Assembly (NCBI GenBank): GCA_964502705.1
Contig: CAZCXZ010000094.1
Span: 1-13,541, forward strand
Direction: 5' to 3'
From: Berkiella sp964502705
GTDB taxonomy: Bacteria > Pseudomonadota > Gammaproteobacteria > Berkiellales > Berkiellaceae
DNA: 13,541 bases
Each line of letters starts with the position of its first letter. Position 1 is the first letter of the stretch. The position numbers and the translations under genes are program-made. Positions 1 to 7,974 of the stretch are shown here, in pieces. The notes beneath the pieces are model-generated. The model made no database searches. It was not told where the DNA came from and saw only the letters and a program-made list of their open reading frames with translations.

Positions 1-258
1 TAATACCACTTCTAGTCCATCTTTGGGGGTAAAACCCAATTGACGATTTTGGCCACGAAACATGACGCAGCGGATCTGTGCATGTTCATCTTTTAGCGTG
101 AAATACAGATGCCCTGAGTGATGTGGCTTTACACCAGAAAGCTCGCCTTTTACCCATAAGCTTCCAAACTCGGTTTCAAGAATCGTACGAGCGGCTTGGT
201 TTAGCTGCTGAACTGTTAATACCAATTTTTCTTCTTTCATTTCCGTCGAGGAGAACAT
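1..258 (-). CDS. xseA: Exodeoxyribonuclease VII large subunit, N-terminal part (runs off window edge)
   Basis: This is the first 86 codons of a minus-strand gene that continues past the left edge. XseA is the large subunit of exonuclease VII, a cytoplasmic single-strand-specific nuclease that acts with XseB and degrades DNA to short acid-soluble oligonucleotides. The visible part is the N-terminal OB-fold DNA-binding domain. It contains the family-typical stretches LTVQQLNQAAR, LWVKGELSG, HHSGHLYFTLKD and IRCVMFRG. I chose the ATG at 258 because AAGG lies about 7 nt upstream of it. A second in-frame ATG at 240 has a poorer upstream sequence. Divergent placement next to guaB is common in gammaproteobacteria (family knowledge). 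The catalytic C-terminal region is outside the window, so intactness cannot be judged. Confidence 0.93.
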   Translation of the reverse strand, partial: MFSSTEMKEEKLVLTVQQLNQAARTILETEFGSLWVKGELSGVKPHHSGHLYFTLKDEHAQIRCVMFRGQNRQLGFTPKDGLEVVL

Positions 259-329
259 GTATAGACCTTTATTTTTAGCCTAAAAACAGTTAAAATAAGC
301 GATTATTTTTTTACGTATGGGTGTGAAAC
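259..329. promoter_or_regulatory. Divergent xseA/guaB promoter region
   Basis: This 71-bp AT-rich spacer lies between the divergent start codons of xseA and guaB, so it should hold promoters for both. For guaB, TAAAAT at 291-296 is a plausible -10 box, but no good -35 box sits 16-18 bp upstream. GGGTG at 319-323, 6 nt before the guaB ATG, is a partial Shine-Dalgarno. I saw no PurR-type palindrome and no room for a purine riboswitch. The assignment of individual boxes is weak. Confidence 0.35.
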
Positions 330-1799
330 ATGCGGATTATTGAAGATGCGTTAACGTTTGATGACGTTCTGTTGGTTCCTGCCCACTCTGCTGTCTTGCC
401 CAAAGACGTCCACTTAAAAACCCAGCTTACTCGCAATATTCAACTTAATATTCCTTTGGTCTCTGCTGCCATGGATACTGTTACCGAAGCGCAAATGGCA
501 ACCGCGTTAGCGCAAGAAGGTGGCATCGGTATTGTTCACAAAAACATGTCCATTGAAGCACAAGCCGAAGAAATCCGCAAAGTGAAAAAATACGAGAGCG
601 GAGTCGTTAAAGATCCCATTACGGTTAAAGCTGATACACCGATTGGTGAATTGTTGCGCCTGGTTGATACCTATCAGATTTCGGGTGTGCCGGTTGTTAA
701 TGGCAAAGACGACCTAGTTGGCATAGTAACTCACAGAGACTGGCGCTTTGAAACCGATTTAAGTTTACCCGTTGCACGTATTATGACGCCTAAAGAGCGC
801 TTAGTGACGGTGCCAGAAGGTACTGAAACCGCGCAAGTGATCCCTTTATTCCGTGAGCATCGCCTTGAAAAAATTCTGATGGTTAACGACAACTTTCAAT
901 TGCGCGGCCTGTTAACCGTTAAAGATTTACAAAAAGCGAAAGACAAACCGTTATCCTGCAAAGATGATCTTGGTCGCCTTTGTGTGGGCGCCGCTGTTGG
1001 TACAGGCAAGGATACCGAGGAACGCGCCGTTGCTTTGGTAGAAGCGGGTGTAGATGTGATTGTTGTTGATACAGCACATGGTCACTCACAAGGTGTTATC
1101 GATAGAGTTAAATGGTTTAAAAAACATTATCCGCAATTACAAATTATCGCGGGTAACGTGGCAACTGCAGAAGGCGCGTTAGCCTTAGTTGCCGCAGGTG
1201 CCGATGCCGTAAAAGTGGGGATCGGACCCGGTTCAATCTGTACCACGCGTATTGTTGCGGGTGTAGGCGTTCCACAGCTTACAGCCATATTTAATGTGGC
1301 TAAAGCTTTGGCAAAACATCAAGTGCCGATTATTGCCGATGGCGGATTGCGTTATTCCGGTGATATTTCTAAAGCATTGGCTGCGGGCGCATCTTCCGTG
1401 ATGGTGGGTAGTTTACTTGCCGGTACCGATGAAGCCCCTGGTGAATTGATTCTTTATCAAGGCCGTTCTTATAAAACCTATCGTGGTATGGGATCACTCG
1501 GTGCTATGGCGCAACGCCAAGGCTCTAGCGATCGCTACTTCCAGACGCTTGAACAAGGTGAAGACAAACTGGTACCAGAAGGTATTGAAGGTCGTGTTCC
1601 TTACAAAGGCAGCATGATTAATGTGGTTCACCAATTAATGGGTGGATTACGTTCCAGTATGGGATACACCGGCGTTTCAAATATCGATGCATTACGTACC
1701 GAAACACAATTTGTGCGTATTACGAATGCCGGCGTCAGAGAAAGCCATGTTCATGATGTTACCATTACCAAAGAAGCGCCAAATTACCGCGCAGACTAA
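330..1799 (+). CDS. guaB: IMP dehydrogenase
   Basis: GuaB oxidises IMP to XMP with NAD+, the committed step of guanine nucleotide synthesis, in the cytoplasm. The 489-residue protein has the usual full length. A (beta/alpha)8 catalytic barrel is interrupted by two CBS domains at about residues 93-205. The active-site loop GPGSICTTR holds the nucleophile Cys304. The phosphate-binding region ADGGLRYSGDI follows at 336-346, and the mobile flap carries the conserved Arg402-Tyr403 pair in SSDRYF. The start at 330 matches the typical N-terminus (MRIIEDALTFDDVLLVP). An upstream in-frame GTG is followed at once by a stop. It is separated from guaA by 12 bp, so the two are almost surely one transcript. 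All key residues are present. Confidence 0.98.
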   Translation: MRIIEDALTFDDVLLVPAHSAVLPKDVHLKTQLTRNIQLNIPLVSAAMDTVTEAQMATALAQEGGIGIVHKNMSIEAQAEEIRKVKKYESGVVKDPITVKADTPIGELLRLVDTYQISGVPVVNGKDDLVGIVTHRDWRFETDLSLPVARIMTPKERLVTVPEGTETAQVIPLFREHRLEKILMVNDNFQLRGLLTVKDLQKAKDKPLSCKDDLGRLCVGAAVGTGKDTEERAVALVEAGVDVIVVDTAHGHSQGVIDRVKWFKKHYPQLQIIAGNVATAEGALALVAAGADAVKVGIGPGSICTTRIVAGVGVPQLTAIFNVAKALAKHQVPIIADGGLRYSGDISKALAAGASSVMVGSLLAGTDEAPGELILYQGRSYKTYRGMGSLGAMAQRQGSSDRYFQTLEQGEDKLVPEGIEGRVPYKGSMINVVHQLMGGLRSSMGYTGVSNIDALRTETQFVRITNAGVRESHVHDVTITKEAPNYRAD

Positions 1800-1803
1800 T
1801 TGC

Positions 1804-1807
1804 AGGA
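1804..1807 (+). promoter_or_regulatory. Ribosome-binding site that sets the guaA start
   Basis: AGGA lies 4 nt before the ATG at 1812, directly after the guaB stop. An in-frame TTG at 1800 has no purine-rich sequence upstream and would place this AGGA inside the coding region. The site therefore favours 1812, although its spacing is on the short side. Confidence 0.55.
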
Positions 1808-1811
1808 TCCA

Positions 1812-3353
1812 ATGAATAACATATTAATTTTAGATTTCGGCTCTCAGTATACTCAGCTGATTGCCAGACGCATTCGTGAAGCTGGCGTATATTGTGAAAT
1901 TCACCCCTTTGATATGCCAGCCGACAAAATCCGAGCATTTTCTCCTTCAGGCATTATCTTATCCGGCGGTCCTGAATCTGTTCATCTTGAGAATACGCCG
2001 CGCATTGCGCAAGTTATTTTTGATCTCAAATGTCCGTTACTCGGTATTTGCTATGGCATGCAAGCAATGGCGCATCAATTAGGTGGTAAAGTTGCGGCCT
2101 CTGGTAAAAGAGAATATGGCCATGCTGTTATCTCAATAACGAGTGCTAGTCGTTTACTCGATAAAATCAGCGAGCAGCAACAGTTCTCCGTATGGATGAG
2201 TCATGGCGATAAAGTCGTGGAATTGCCATCTGGTTTTAACGCGATAGCTGCAAGCAATAATGCACCGATTGCGGCGATGTCAGATGAAGCGCGTCATTAT
2301 TACGGCATTCAATTCCATCCTGAAGTCACGCATTCAGAATATGGCCAGCAAATGATAGAGCGTTTTGTGCTGGATATTTGTGGCGCAAAACCTGAATGGA
2401 CACCGGTCAATATTATTCCACAGTTAGAACAAACCGTTCGTGAACAAGTGGGGAATGACGAAGTTTTATTAGGGCTTTCTGGTGGCGTTGATTCTTCTGT
2501 GGTTGCAGCGTTATTACACCGTGCAATTGGTGATAAGTTAACCTGCGTGTTTGTCGATAATGGGTTATTGCGTTTACACGAAGCCGATCAAGTCATGGCC
2601 ACGTTTGCTGAACACATGGGCATTAAAGTGATTAAAGTTGATGCCAAAAATGTTTTCTATGAAGCCTTAAAAGGTATTAGCGATCCGGAAGAAAAGCGCA
2701 AAGTGATTGGTAGAACCTTTATTGAAATTTTTGATCAAGAAGCAAAACGCTTACCGAAAGTAAAATGGTTAGCGCAAGGCACGATTTACCCTGATGTGAT
2801 TGAATCTGCTGGCGCACATACCGGCAAAGCCCATGTGATCAAATCACACCATAACGTGGGTGGCTTGCCAGAAAAAATGAATTTAAAACTGTGCGAACCT
2901 TTACGCTTATTGTTTAAAGATGAAGTGCGTAAACTCGGTGTTGCCTTAGGGTTGCCAGAGAAAATGGTTTATCGCCATCCGTTCCCGGGCCCAGGCCTAG
3001 GCGTGCGTATTTTAGGCGAAGTCAAAGAAGAATATGCGGATTTGCTGCGTCAAGCGGATGCGATTTTTATTGAATGCCTACATCAATTTAACTATTACCA
3101 TAAAGTCAGCCAAGCTTTTGCGGTGTTTTTACCCGTTAAAGCCGTTGGTGTTATGGGCGATGCCAGAAGTTATGAATATGTGGTTGCTCTTCGAGCCGTT
3201 GAAACCACCGACTTTATGACCGCGACTTGGGCACCGTTACCTTATGAATTGTTGGCATTAGCGTCGAGTCGCATTATTAATGAGATCAAAGGGATTGCGA
3301 GAGTAACTTACGATATCTCCAGCAAGCCGCCGGCTACTATTGAGTGGGAGTGA
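1812..3353 (+). CDS. guaA: GMP synthase (glutamine-hydrolysing)
   Basis: GuaA converts XMP to GMP using ATP and ammonia released from glutamine, completing the pathway begun by GuaB. Starting at the ATG at 1812 the protein has 513 residues, close to the usual 515-525. A class I glutamine amidotransferase domain occupies about 1-190, with nucleophile Cys80 in LLGICYGMQ and the His169/Glu171 pair in QFHPEVTH. The ATP-pyrophosphatase domain follows, with the PP-loop SGGVDSS at 223-229. The C-terminal dimerisation domain carries HPFPGPGLGVRILGE and ends with the canonical SKPPATIEWE. An in-frame TTG at 1800 would add four residues but lacks a ribosome-binding site. The gene sits 12 bp after guaB and is followed by a large inverted-repeat element that may act at the 3' end of the guaBA mRNA. 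Confidence 0.97.
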   Translation: MNNILILDFGSQYTQLIARRIREAGVYCEIHPFDMPADKIRAFSPSGIILSGGPESVHLENTPRIAQVIFDLKCPLLGICYGMQAMAHQLGGKVAASGKREYGHAVISITSASRLLDKISEQQQFSVWMSHGDKVVELPSGFNAIAASNNAPIAAMSDEARHYYGIQFHPEVTHSEYGQQMIERFVLDICGAKPEWTPVNIIPQLEQTVREQVGNDEVLLGLSGGVDSSVVAALLHRAIGDKLTCVFVDNGLLRLHEADQVMATFAEHMGIKVIKVDAKNVFYEALKGISDPEEKRKVIGRTFIEIFDQEAKRLPKVKWLAQGTIYPDVIESAGAHTGKAHVIKSHHNVGGLPEKMNLKLCEPLRLLFKDEVRKLGVALGLPEKMVYRHPFPGPGLGVRILGEVKEEYADLLRQADAIFIECLHQFNYYHKVSQAFAVFLPVKAVGVMGDARSYEYVVALRAVETTDFMTATWAPLPYELLALASSRIINEIKGIARVTYDISSKPPATIEWE

Positions 3354-3386
3354 TCCTTCAGCAGCGGTAGCTGCGTAGGAATTTAG

Positions 3387-3425
3387 CCCCGCGTGAAGGT
3401 CATCGAAGATGACCGGAACGTGGGG
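3387..3425. repeat. Left-unit hairpin (CCCCGCG ... CGTGGGG)
   Basis: CCCCGCG at 3387-3393 pairs with CGTGGGG at 3419-3425 with one G-T wobble. Inside it, GGTCATC at 3398-3404 pairs perfectly with GATGACC at 3408-3414 around a GAA loop. The two stems are separated by opposed TGAA and GGAA internal-loop strands. GTGGGG at 3420-3425 could instead pair with CCCCAC at 3437-3442 or with the right unit at 3520-3526, so alternative folds compete. Confidence 0.7.
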
Positions 3426-3519
3426 ACAAGATTACCCCCCACACAACTAAGCCGCGGCAGCGGCGTAACAAAAGAAAGTTGCGCTGCTGCCGCAGCTTAG
3501 CGTTAAAAGATGTTCTTTA

Positions 3520-3568
3520 CCCCACGTTTCGGCTCTTCGCCTAACGGCTTCAGCGCCTGCACGCGGGG
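3520..3568. repeat. Right-unit hairpin, inverted counterpart of the left hairpin
   Basis: CCCCACG at 3520-3526 pairs with CGCGGGG at 3562-3568 with one wobble. This mirrors the closing stem at 3387-3425 in inverted orientation. The enclosed part differs in sequence and length from the left copy. It contains GCC/GGC pairings such as GCC 3539-3541 with GGC 3546-3548. The closing stem is thus kept while the interior has diverged. Confidence 0.6.
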
Positions 3569-3622
3569 CTAAATTCCTACGCAGCTACCGCTGCTAAGAT
3601 ATTGCAAGTTTCAAAGTGAATA

Positions 3623-4099
3623 ATGAATACAGAAATTAACGACGATGAATTCTGGATGCGTCAGGCTCTAGAGCTAGCAAGCCAAGCAGAACTTGCTGGC
3701 GAAGTGCCTGTCGGCGCCATTCTCATCCAAGATAATCAAATCATCGGGCAAGGGCAAAATTCACCCATAAAAGCGCATGATCCTAGTGCGCATGCCGAAA
3801 TTAATGCTTTACGCCAAGGCGCGCTCGCTTTAAATAATTATCGTTTACCCAATACCACGCTCTATATCACCTTAGAACCTTGCGCCATGTGCGCAGGTGC
3901 AATAATACAAGCAAGAGTTGCTAGAGTGGTGTTTGGAGCAAGCGATCCTAAAACAGGCGCGGCTGGCAGCGTATTCAATATTTTACAAAATGCACAACTC
4001 AATCATCGCGTCAGTTTAACTTCGGGCGTATTGGCAGCAGAGTGCAGCCAACAATTATCTGATTTTTTCCGCAAAAAGCGCCAAGGCGCGACTACGTAG
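3623..4099 (+). CDS. tadA: tRNA-specific adenosine deaminase
   Basis: TadA deaminates adenosine 34 to inosine in the anticodon of tRNA-Arg(ACG), which lets it read CGU, CGC and CGA. It is an essential zinc enzyme of the cytidine deaminase superfamily. The 158-residue protein has the full single-domain length. The zinc and catalytic residues are visible: His57 and proton shuttle Glu59 in AHAEI, and Cys87/Cys90 in PCAMC. Asn46 in GQNSPI and the C-terminal helix SDFFRKKR are also typical. The start is set by the family-like WMRQALELA N-terminus; only a weak AAAGTGA precedes the ATG. The repeat element separates it from guaA, and no clear promoter is visible in the remaining 24 bp. It may therefore depend on read-through or on sequence inside the repeat. 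purL follows after 10 bp. Confidence 0.97.
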   Translation: MNTEINDDEFWMRQALELASQAELAGEVPVGAILIQDNQIIGQGQNSPIKAHDPSAHAEINALRQGALALNNYRLPNTTLYITLEPCAMCAGAIIQARVARVVFGASDPKTGAAGSVFNILQNAQLNHRVSLTSGVLAAECSQQLSDFFRKKRQGATT

Positions 4100-4101
4100 G
4101 A
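4098..4101 (+). promoter_or_regulatory. purL ribosome-binding site overlapping the tadA stop codon
   Basis: AGGA begins within the TAG stop of tadA and lies 8 nt before the purL ATG at 4110. This gives good spacing and suggests that purL translation is linked to ribosomes finishing tadA. Confidence 0.7.
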
Positions 4102-4109
4102 TACACACC

Positions 4110-7100
4110 ATGAAAAGACTCATTGGTCACAATGCACTTTCTGATTTTCGTTTGGCAGCTTTGTTAAAGACGTTACAGGAAAAAATACCTCACCTTGCAT
4201 CGATCACCTCGCACGCCGAATATTTTGTGCAAACGCAGAGTGCATTGACGCCTGATGAAAATGGTCGTTTAAGTGATATCTTAGAAGCACAATTTGCCAA
4301 TAGCAAAGTGCATTATGACAATACCTTATGGGTGATCCCGCGTTTTGGTACCAAATCACCTTGGTGTAGCAAAGCAACCGATATTATGCACAATGCGGGC
4401 CTTGCAAACGTTGTACGTGTCGAACGTGCGTGTGTCTATCAGTTAACCTTAACGGACAATGCAACCTTAACGCCAGTAGAATTAAAGGCCATATTGCCAC
4501 TATTGCATGATCGCATGACGGAATCCGTTGTTACCACCTGGGAAGATATTGCTGCATTGTTTAGCGAGCAAACACCAGGCAAAATGCAAACCGTTCCCGT
4601 TTTAAGCAAAGGTAAAATGGCTTTAGTCGATGCTAATAAAACCTTAGGGTTGGCATTATCTGAAGATGAAATTGATTATTTGGTTAAAGAATATCTTGCA
4701 TTAGAACGCGACCCGAGTGACGTTGAGCTCATGATGTTTGCTCAAGCAAACTCCGAACATTGCCGTCATAAAATTTTCAAAGCTCAATTTGACATTGATG
4801 GCCTGGCACAGAAAGACTCCTTATTTGGCATGATCAAAAACACCTACCAACATAATGCAAAGGGTGTTCTATCAGCTTACCATGATAACGCCGCAGTGAT
4901 GGAAGGTTTTGGACAGACGCGTTTTTATTGCGACACACAAGACCAAGTTTATCGCTTTCATGATGAGAAAGTGCATATTTTAATGAAGGTGGAAACCCAT
5001 AACCATCCCACCGCGATTGAGCCCTTCGCAGGGGCAGGTACCGGTATGGGGGGGGAAATCCGCGATGAAGGGGCAACTGGACGCGGTGCTAGACCTAAAG
5101 CGGGTTTAAGTGGTTTTACCGTGTCGAACTTGCGATTGCCTACTTTATTGCAACCTTGGGAAGGAAAAGCACATTATCCTTCGCGGATTGTCGACGCAGC
5201 TGAAATTATGGTGAAAGCACCGATTGGTGGCGCTGCTTTTAATAACGAGTTCGGTCGACCTAATTTAGTTGGGTACTTTCGAACCTTCGAAGAAGCTTAT
5301 CCCAGCGATAAAACGTATTACGCCAGAGGTTACCACAAACCGATTATGATTGCCGGCGGTATGGGCAACATTCAAGAACAACATGTGGCGAAATTGCCGA
5401 TCCCTGATAGCGCTTTGCTGATTGTATTGGGTGGGCCTGCGATGAAAATTGGTCTTGGCGGGGGAGCGGCATCAAGCGTTGCACAAGGCGCTTCTGACGC
5501 TGCATTAGATTTTGCCTCTGTACAAAGGCAAAATCCTGAAATGCAACGCCGTGCGCAACAAGTGATCGATGCTTGTGTGGCCAGCAAAATTAATCCGATT
5601 ATTTCAATCCATGATGTGGGAGCAGGTGGTTTAGCCAATGCGATCCCTGAATTAGTGCATGATGCTGGCAAAGGTGCACAATTAGATTTAAGAATGATCC
5701 CCAATGATGAAATGGGTATGACGCCGCTTGAGATCTGGTGTAATGAATCACAAGAACGTTATGTTTTAGCTATTTTGCCAGAAAGTTTGTCAGAATTTGA
5801 TGCTATCGCTAAACGGGAACGCTGTCCGTATGCCGTATTAGGCTATGCGACGAACAATCCTCATCTTACACTGAAAGACGATTTAATGGCTAACACGCCG
5901 ATTGATATTCCGCAGTCGCTGCTTTTTGGTAATGCACCACAATTACATAAAAAAGTAACGACACCTGTGACAAGCGACTCGGCGATTAACACAGAAATTA
6001 TTGCGTTAGACGAAGCGATCAGCCGTGTCTTACAAGCACCTGCTGTTGCCGATAAATCCTTTTTAATTACCATCGGTGATAGAACCATTACGGGTTTGGT
6101 GGCGCGCGATCAAATGGTGGGGCCATGGCAAATCCCCGTTGCCGATTGTGCCGTTACCGCATCAGGCTACACGACCTATACCGGTGAAGCGATGAGTATG
6201 GGCGAGCGTCCACCGATTGCCTTATGTTCGCCTAAAGCTTCAGCGCAAATGGCCGTAGCAGAGGCTGTTCTCAATATTTTAGCCAGTGATGTTAAAGCAT
6301 TAAGCGATATCCGATTATCGTGTAATTGGATGGCAGCCGCAGGCGATAACGCCGAAGATGCTGCGCTTTATGAAGCAGTGCACGCTGTTGGTAAGGAACT
6401 CTGCCCTGACTGGGATATTACGGTTCCGGTAGGTAAAGACTCACTTTCCATGCGTAGTCGCTGGCAGGATGATCAAGGCAGCTATGAAGTGGTGTCGCCT
6501 TTATCTTTGGTGGTTAGTGCCTTTGCACCCGTAACGGATATTCGTAAAACCCTAACGCCGCTATTACATCGTGAGCAAAACACGGTATTGGTTTTAGTGG
6601 ATTTAGCGGCTAAGCATTATAGATTAGGCGGTAGTATTTTTGCACAAGTGACCAATCAGCGAGGTGGCGATGCCCCACAAGTTGATGCTGCTTTGTTTAA
6701 GTCCTTTGTTAAAGCGTTAAATCAGTTAAAAGCGGAAGACATTATCTTAGCTTACCATGATCGCAGCGATGGTGGTTTATTAGCGACATTATGTGAAATG
6801 GCTTTTGCTAGCCGCTTAGGGCTAGAAATTGATCTATCAACTTATGCAGACCATCATAAAGAGGTGCATGCTGCATTATTGAATGAAGAGCTAGGCGTAG
6901 TGCTTGAGATCCAAAAAGATAAACTGGATGCTTGTCGTGCGATTTTTAATCAAGCAGGTTTAGCCAATGCTTTTCACGTGGTAGCGACGCCGCGAGAAGA
7001 ACAAGCGATCTCCATAACCTTTAAAGGCGAACAGCTATACCACAATCAACGTAAAACCTTGCAAGCCCTTTGGTCAAAAACCAGTACCACTATTCAAGGC

Positions 7101-7970
7101 ATGCGTGATAACCCTGCATGCGCTAAACAAGTTTATGAGACTATCATTACCGACAGCAATCCAGGGTTGTTTGTGAAAATCCCCGAAAAATTGCCAACCC
7201 CTAAAGCGTATCGAGGGACTAAGCCCAAAGTGGCTATTCTGCGTGAACAAGGCGTTAATGGGCATAATGAAATGGCTGCAGCTTTCACTTTGGCTGGTTT
7301 TGATGCGATTGATGTGACGATGAGTGATCTATTGGCAGGTCATGCTACCTTAACCGATTTTCACGGCCTAGCGGCTTGTGGTGGGTTTTCTTACGGTGAC
7401 GTACTGGGCGCTGGAAAGGGATGGGCGAAATCCATTCGATATTCCCCCAGATTGAATGAAGCGTTTTCTGCCTTTTTTGCGCGCAGCAACACATTTACCT
7501 TAGGCGTCTGTAATGGGTGCCAGATGTTATCGCAATTAAGCGATATGATCCCAGGCGCAAGCCATTGGCCACGTTTTATTCAGAATCAATCACAGCAATT
7601 TGAGGCGAGATTGAGTTTAGTTGAAGTCTGTCAGTCACCTTCCATTCTGTTAAATGGCTTGGAAGGTATGATCTTTCCTATAGCGGTAGCGCACGGTGAA
7701 GGCTATGCTGAAGGAGCAGGATTGAATGCGAAGGTCGCATTACGCTTTGTGGATAATCATGGAAAGCCCACGATGAGTTACCCCTTCAATCCGAATGGTT
7801 CAAAGGGCGGTATAACTGGTTTTACCACTGATGATGGCCGAGCCACCATCATGATGCCACACCCAGAAAGGGTGTTTAAGACTTGGCAGCTTTCATGGCA
7901 TCCGGCCACTGGGGAACAGGATACCCCTTGGATGTCTCTATTTAACAATGCAAGGGATTGGTTGAAATAA
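4110..7970 (+). CDS. purL: Phosphoribosylformylglycinamidine synthase (large, single-chain form)
   Basis: PurL performs the fourth step of purine synthesis: FGAR, glutamine and ATP give FGAM. At 1286 residues it is the large single-chain form typical of gammaproteobacteria (E. coli about 1295), with the glutaminase fused at the C-terminus and no separate PurS or PurQ. In order, there is an N-terminal PurS-like domain (about 1-150), a linker ending in AQANSEHCRH (211-220), and two AIR-synthase-like halves. The first half carries ETHNHPTAIEPFAGAGTG (295-312) and GGPAMKIGLGGG (441-452); the second carries PVGKDSLSMR (773-782) and HDRSDGGLL (883-891). A class I amidotransferase domain follows from about 1038, with nucleophile Cys1134 in GVCNGCQ and His1251/Glu1253 in MPHPERVF. 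No truncation or missing active-site residue was seen. The malic enzyme gene starts 4 bp after the stop. Confidence 0.98.
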   Translation: MKRLIGHNALSDFRLAALLKTLQEKIPHLASITSHAEYFVQTQSALTPDENGRLSDILEAQFANSKVHYDNTLWVIPRFGTKSPWCSKATDIMHNAGLANVVRVERACVYQLTLTDNATLTPVELKAILPLLHDRMTESVVTTWEDIAALFSEQTPGKMQTVPVLSKGKMALVDANKTLGLALSEDEIDYLVKEYLALERDPSDVELMMFAQANSEHCRHKIFKAQFDIDGLAQKDSLFGMIKNTYQHNAKGVLSAYHDNAAVMEGFGQTRFYCDTQDQVYRFHDEKVHILMKVETHNHPTAIEPFAGAGTGMGGEIRDEGATGRGARPKAGLSGFTVSNLRLPTLLQPWEGKAHYPSRIVDAAEIMVKAPIGGAAFNNEFGRPNLVGYFRTFEEAYPSDKTYYARGYHKPIMIAGGMGNIQEQHVAKLPIPDSALLIVLGGPAMKIGLGGGAASSVAQGASDAALDFASVQRQNPEMQRRAQQVIDACVASKINPIISIHDVGAGGLANAIPELVHDAGKGAQLDLRMIPNDEMGMTPLEIWCNESQERYVLAILPESLSEFDAIAKRERCPYAVLGYATNNPHLTLKDDLMANTPIDIPQSLLFGNAPQLHKKVTTPVTSDSAINTEIIALDEAISRVLQAPAVADKSFLITIGDRTITGLVARDQMVGPWQIPVADCAVTASGYTTYTGEAMSMGERPPIALCSPKASAQMAVAEAVLNILASDVKALSDIRLSCNWMAAAGDNAEDAALYEAVHAVGKELCPDWDITVPVGKDSLSMRSRWQDDQGSYEVVSPLSLVVSAFAPVTDIRKTLTPLLHREQNTVLVLVDLAAKHYRLGGSIFAQVTNQRGGDAPQVDAALFKSFVKALNQLKAEDIILAYHDRSDGGLLATLCEMAFASRLGLEIDLSTYADHHKEVHAALLNEELGVVLEIQKDKLDACRAIFNQAGLANAFHVVATPREEQAISITFKGEQLYHNQRKTLQALWSKTSTTIQGMRDNPACAKQVYETIITDSNPGLFVKIPEKLPTPKAYRGTKPKVAILREQGVNGHNEMAAAFTLAGFDAIDVTMSDLLAGHATLTDFHGLAACGGFSYGDVLGAGKGWAKSIRYSPRLNEAFSAFFARSNTFTLGVCNGCQMLSQLSDMIPGASHWPRFIQNQSQQFEARLSLVEVCQSPSILLNGLEGMIFPIAVAHGEGYAEGAGLNAKVALRFVDNHGKPTMSYPFNPNGSKGGITGFTTDDGRATIMMPHPERVFKTWQLSWHPATGEQDTPWMSLFNNARDWLK

Positions 7971-7974
7971 GCAC

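Larger units (their letters stand above)
3357..3598. repeat. Head-to-head inverted pair of ~115-bp structured repeat units
   Basis: This element fills nearly all of the 269-bp guaA-tadA gap, and no ORF was seen in it. Its outer arms, 3360-3395 and 3560-3595, are a perfect 36-bp inverted repeat. The centre is a second inverted repeat, 3447-3469 with 3478-3500: 23 positions, one C-A mismatch and two G-T wobbles, around an 8-nt loop AAAAGAAA. Between them, 3413-3425 pairs with 3520-3532 with one wobble. The inner stem sequence is itself a diverged copy of the outer arm: 3447-3469 and the reverse complement of 3576-3598 agree at about 17 of 23 positions. The whole is therefore two inverted copies of one unit (left 3357-3469, right 3478-3598). 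Each copy reads motif, hairpin, spacer, motif. No target-site duplication, transposase or T-tract was seen. A MITE-like or palindromic intergenic repeat is the likeliest class; a processed RNA structure is also possible. Confidence 0.85.

Noticed and set aside
259..329. Possible purine-responsive riboswitch or PurR operator before guaB
   Set aside because: The spacer is too short for an aptamer in addition to promoters, and no PurR-like palindrome is visible.
3351..3605. Target-site duplication flanking the inverted-repeat element
   Set aside because: Sequences just outside the arms (CCTTC on the left, AAGAT on the right) do not form a direct repeat, so insertion by a standard DDE transposase is not supported by the ends.
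3354..3622. CRISPR array, or a small protein encoded within the guaA-tadA gap
   Set aside because: The repeats are inverted and nested, not regularly spaced direct repeats, and no open frame with a start and ribosome-binding site was seen there.
5372..5704. A 110-codon minus-strand open frame within purL
   Set aside because: The opposite strand encodes the conserved PurL motifs GGPAMKIGLGGG and HDVGAGGLANA; the antisense product is low-complexity.
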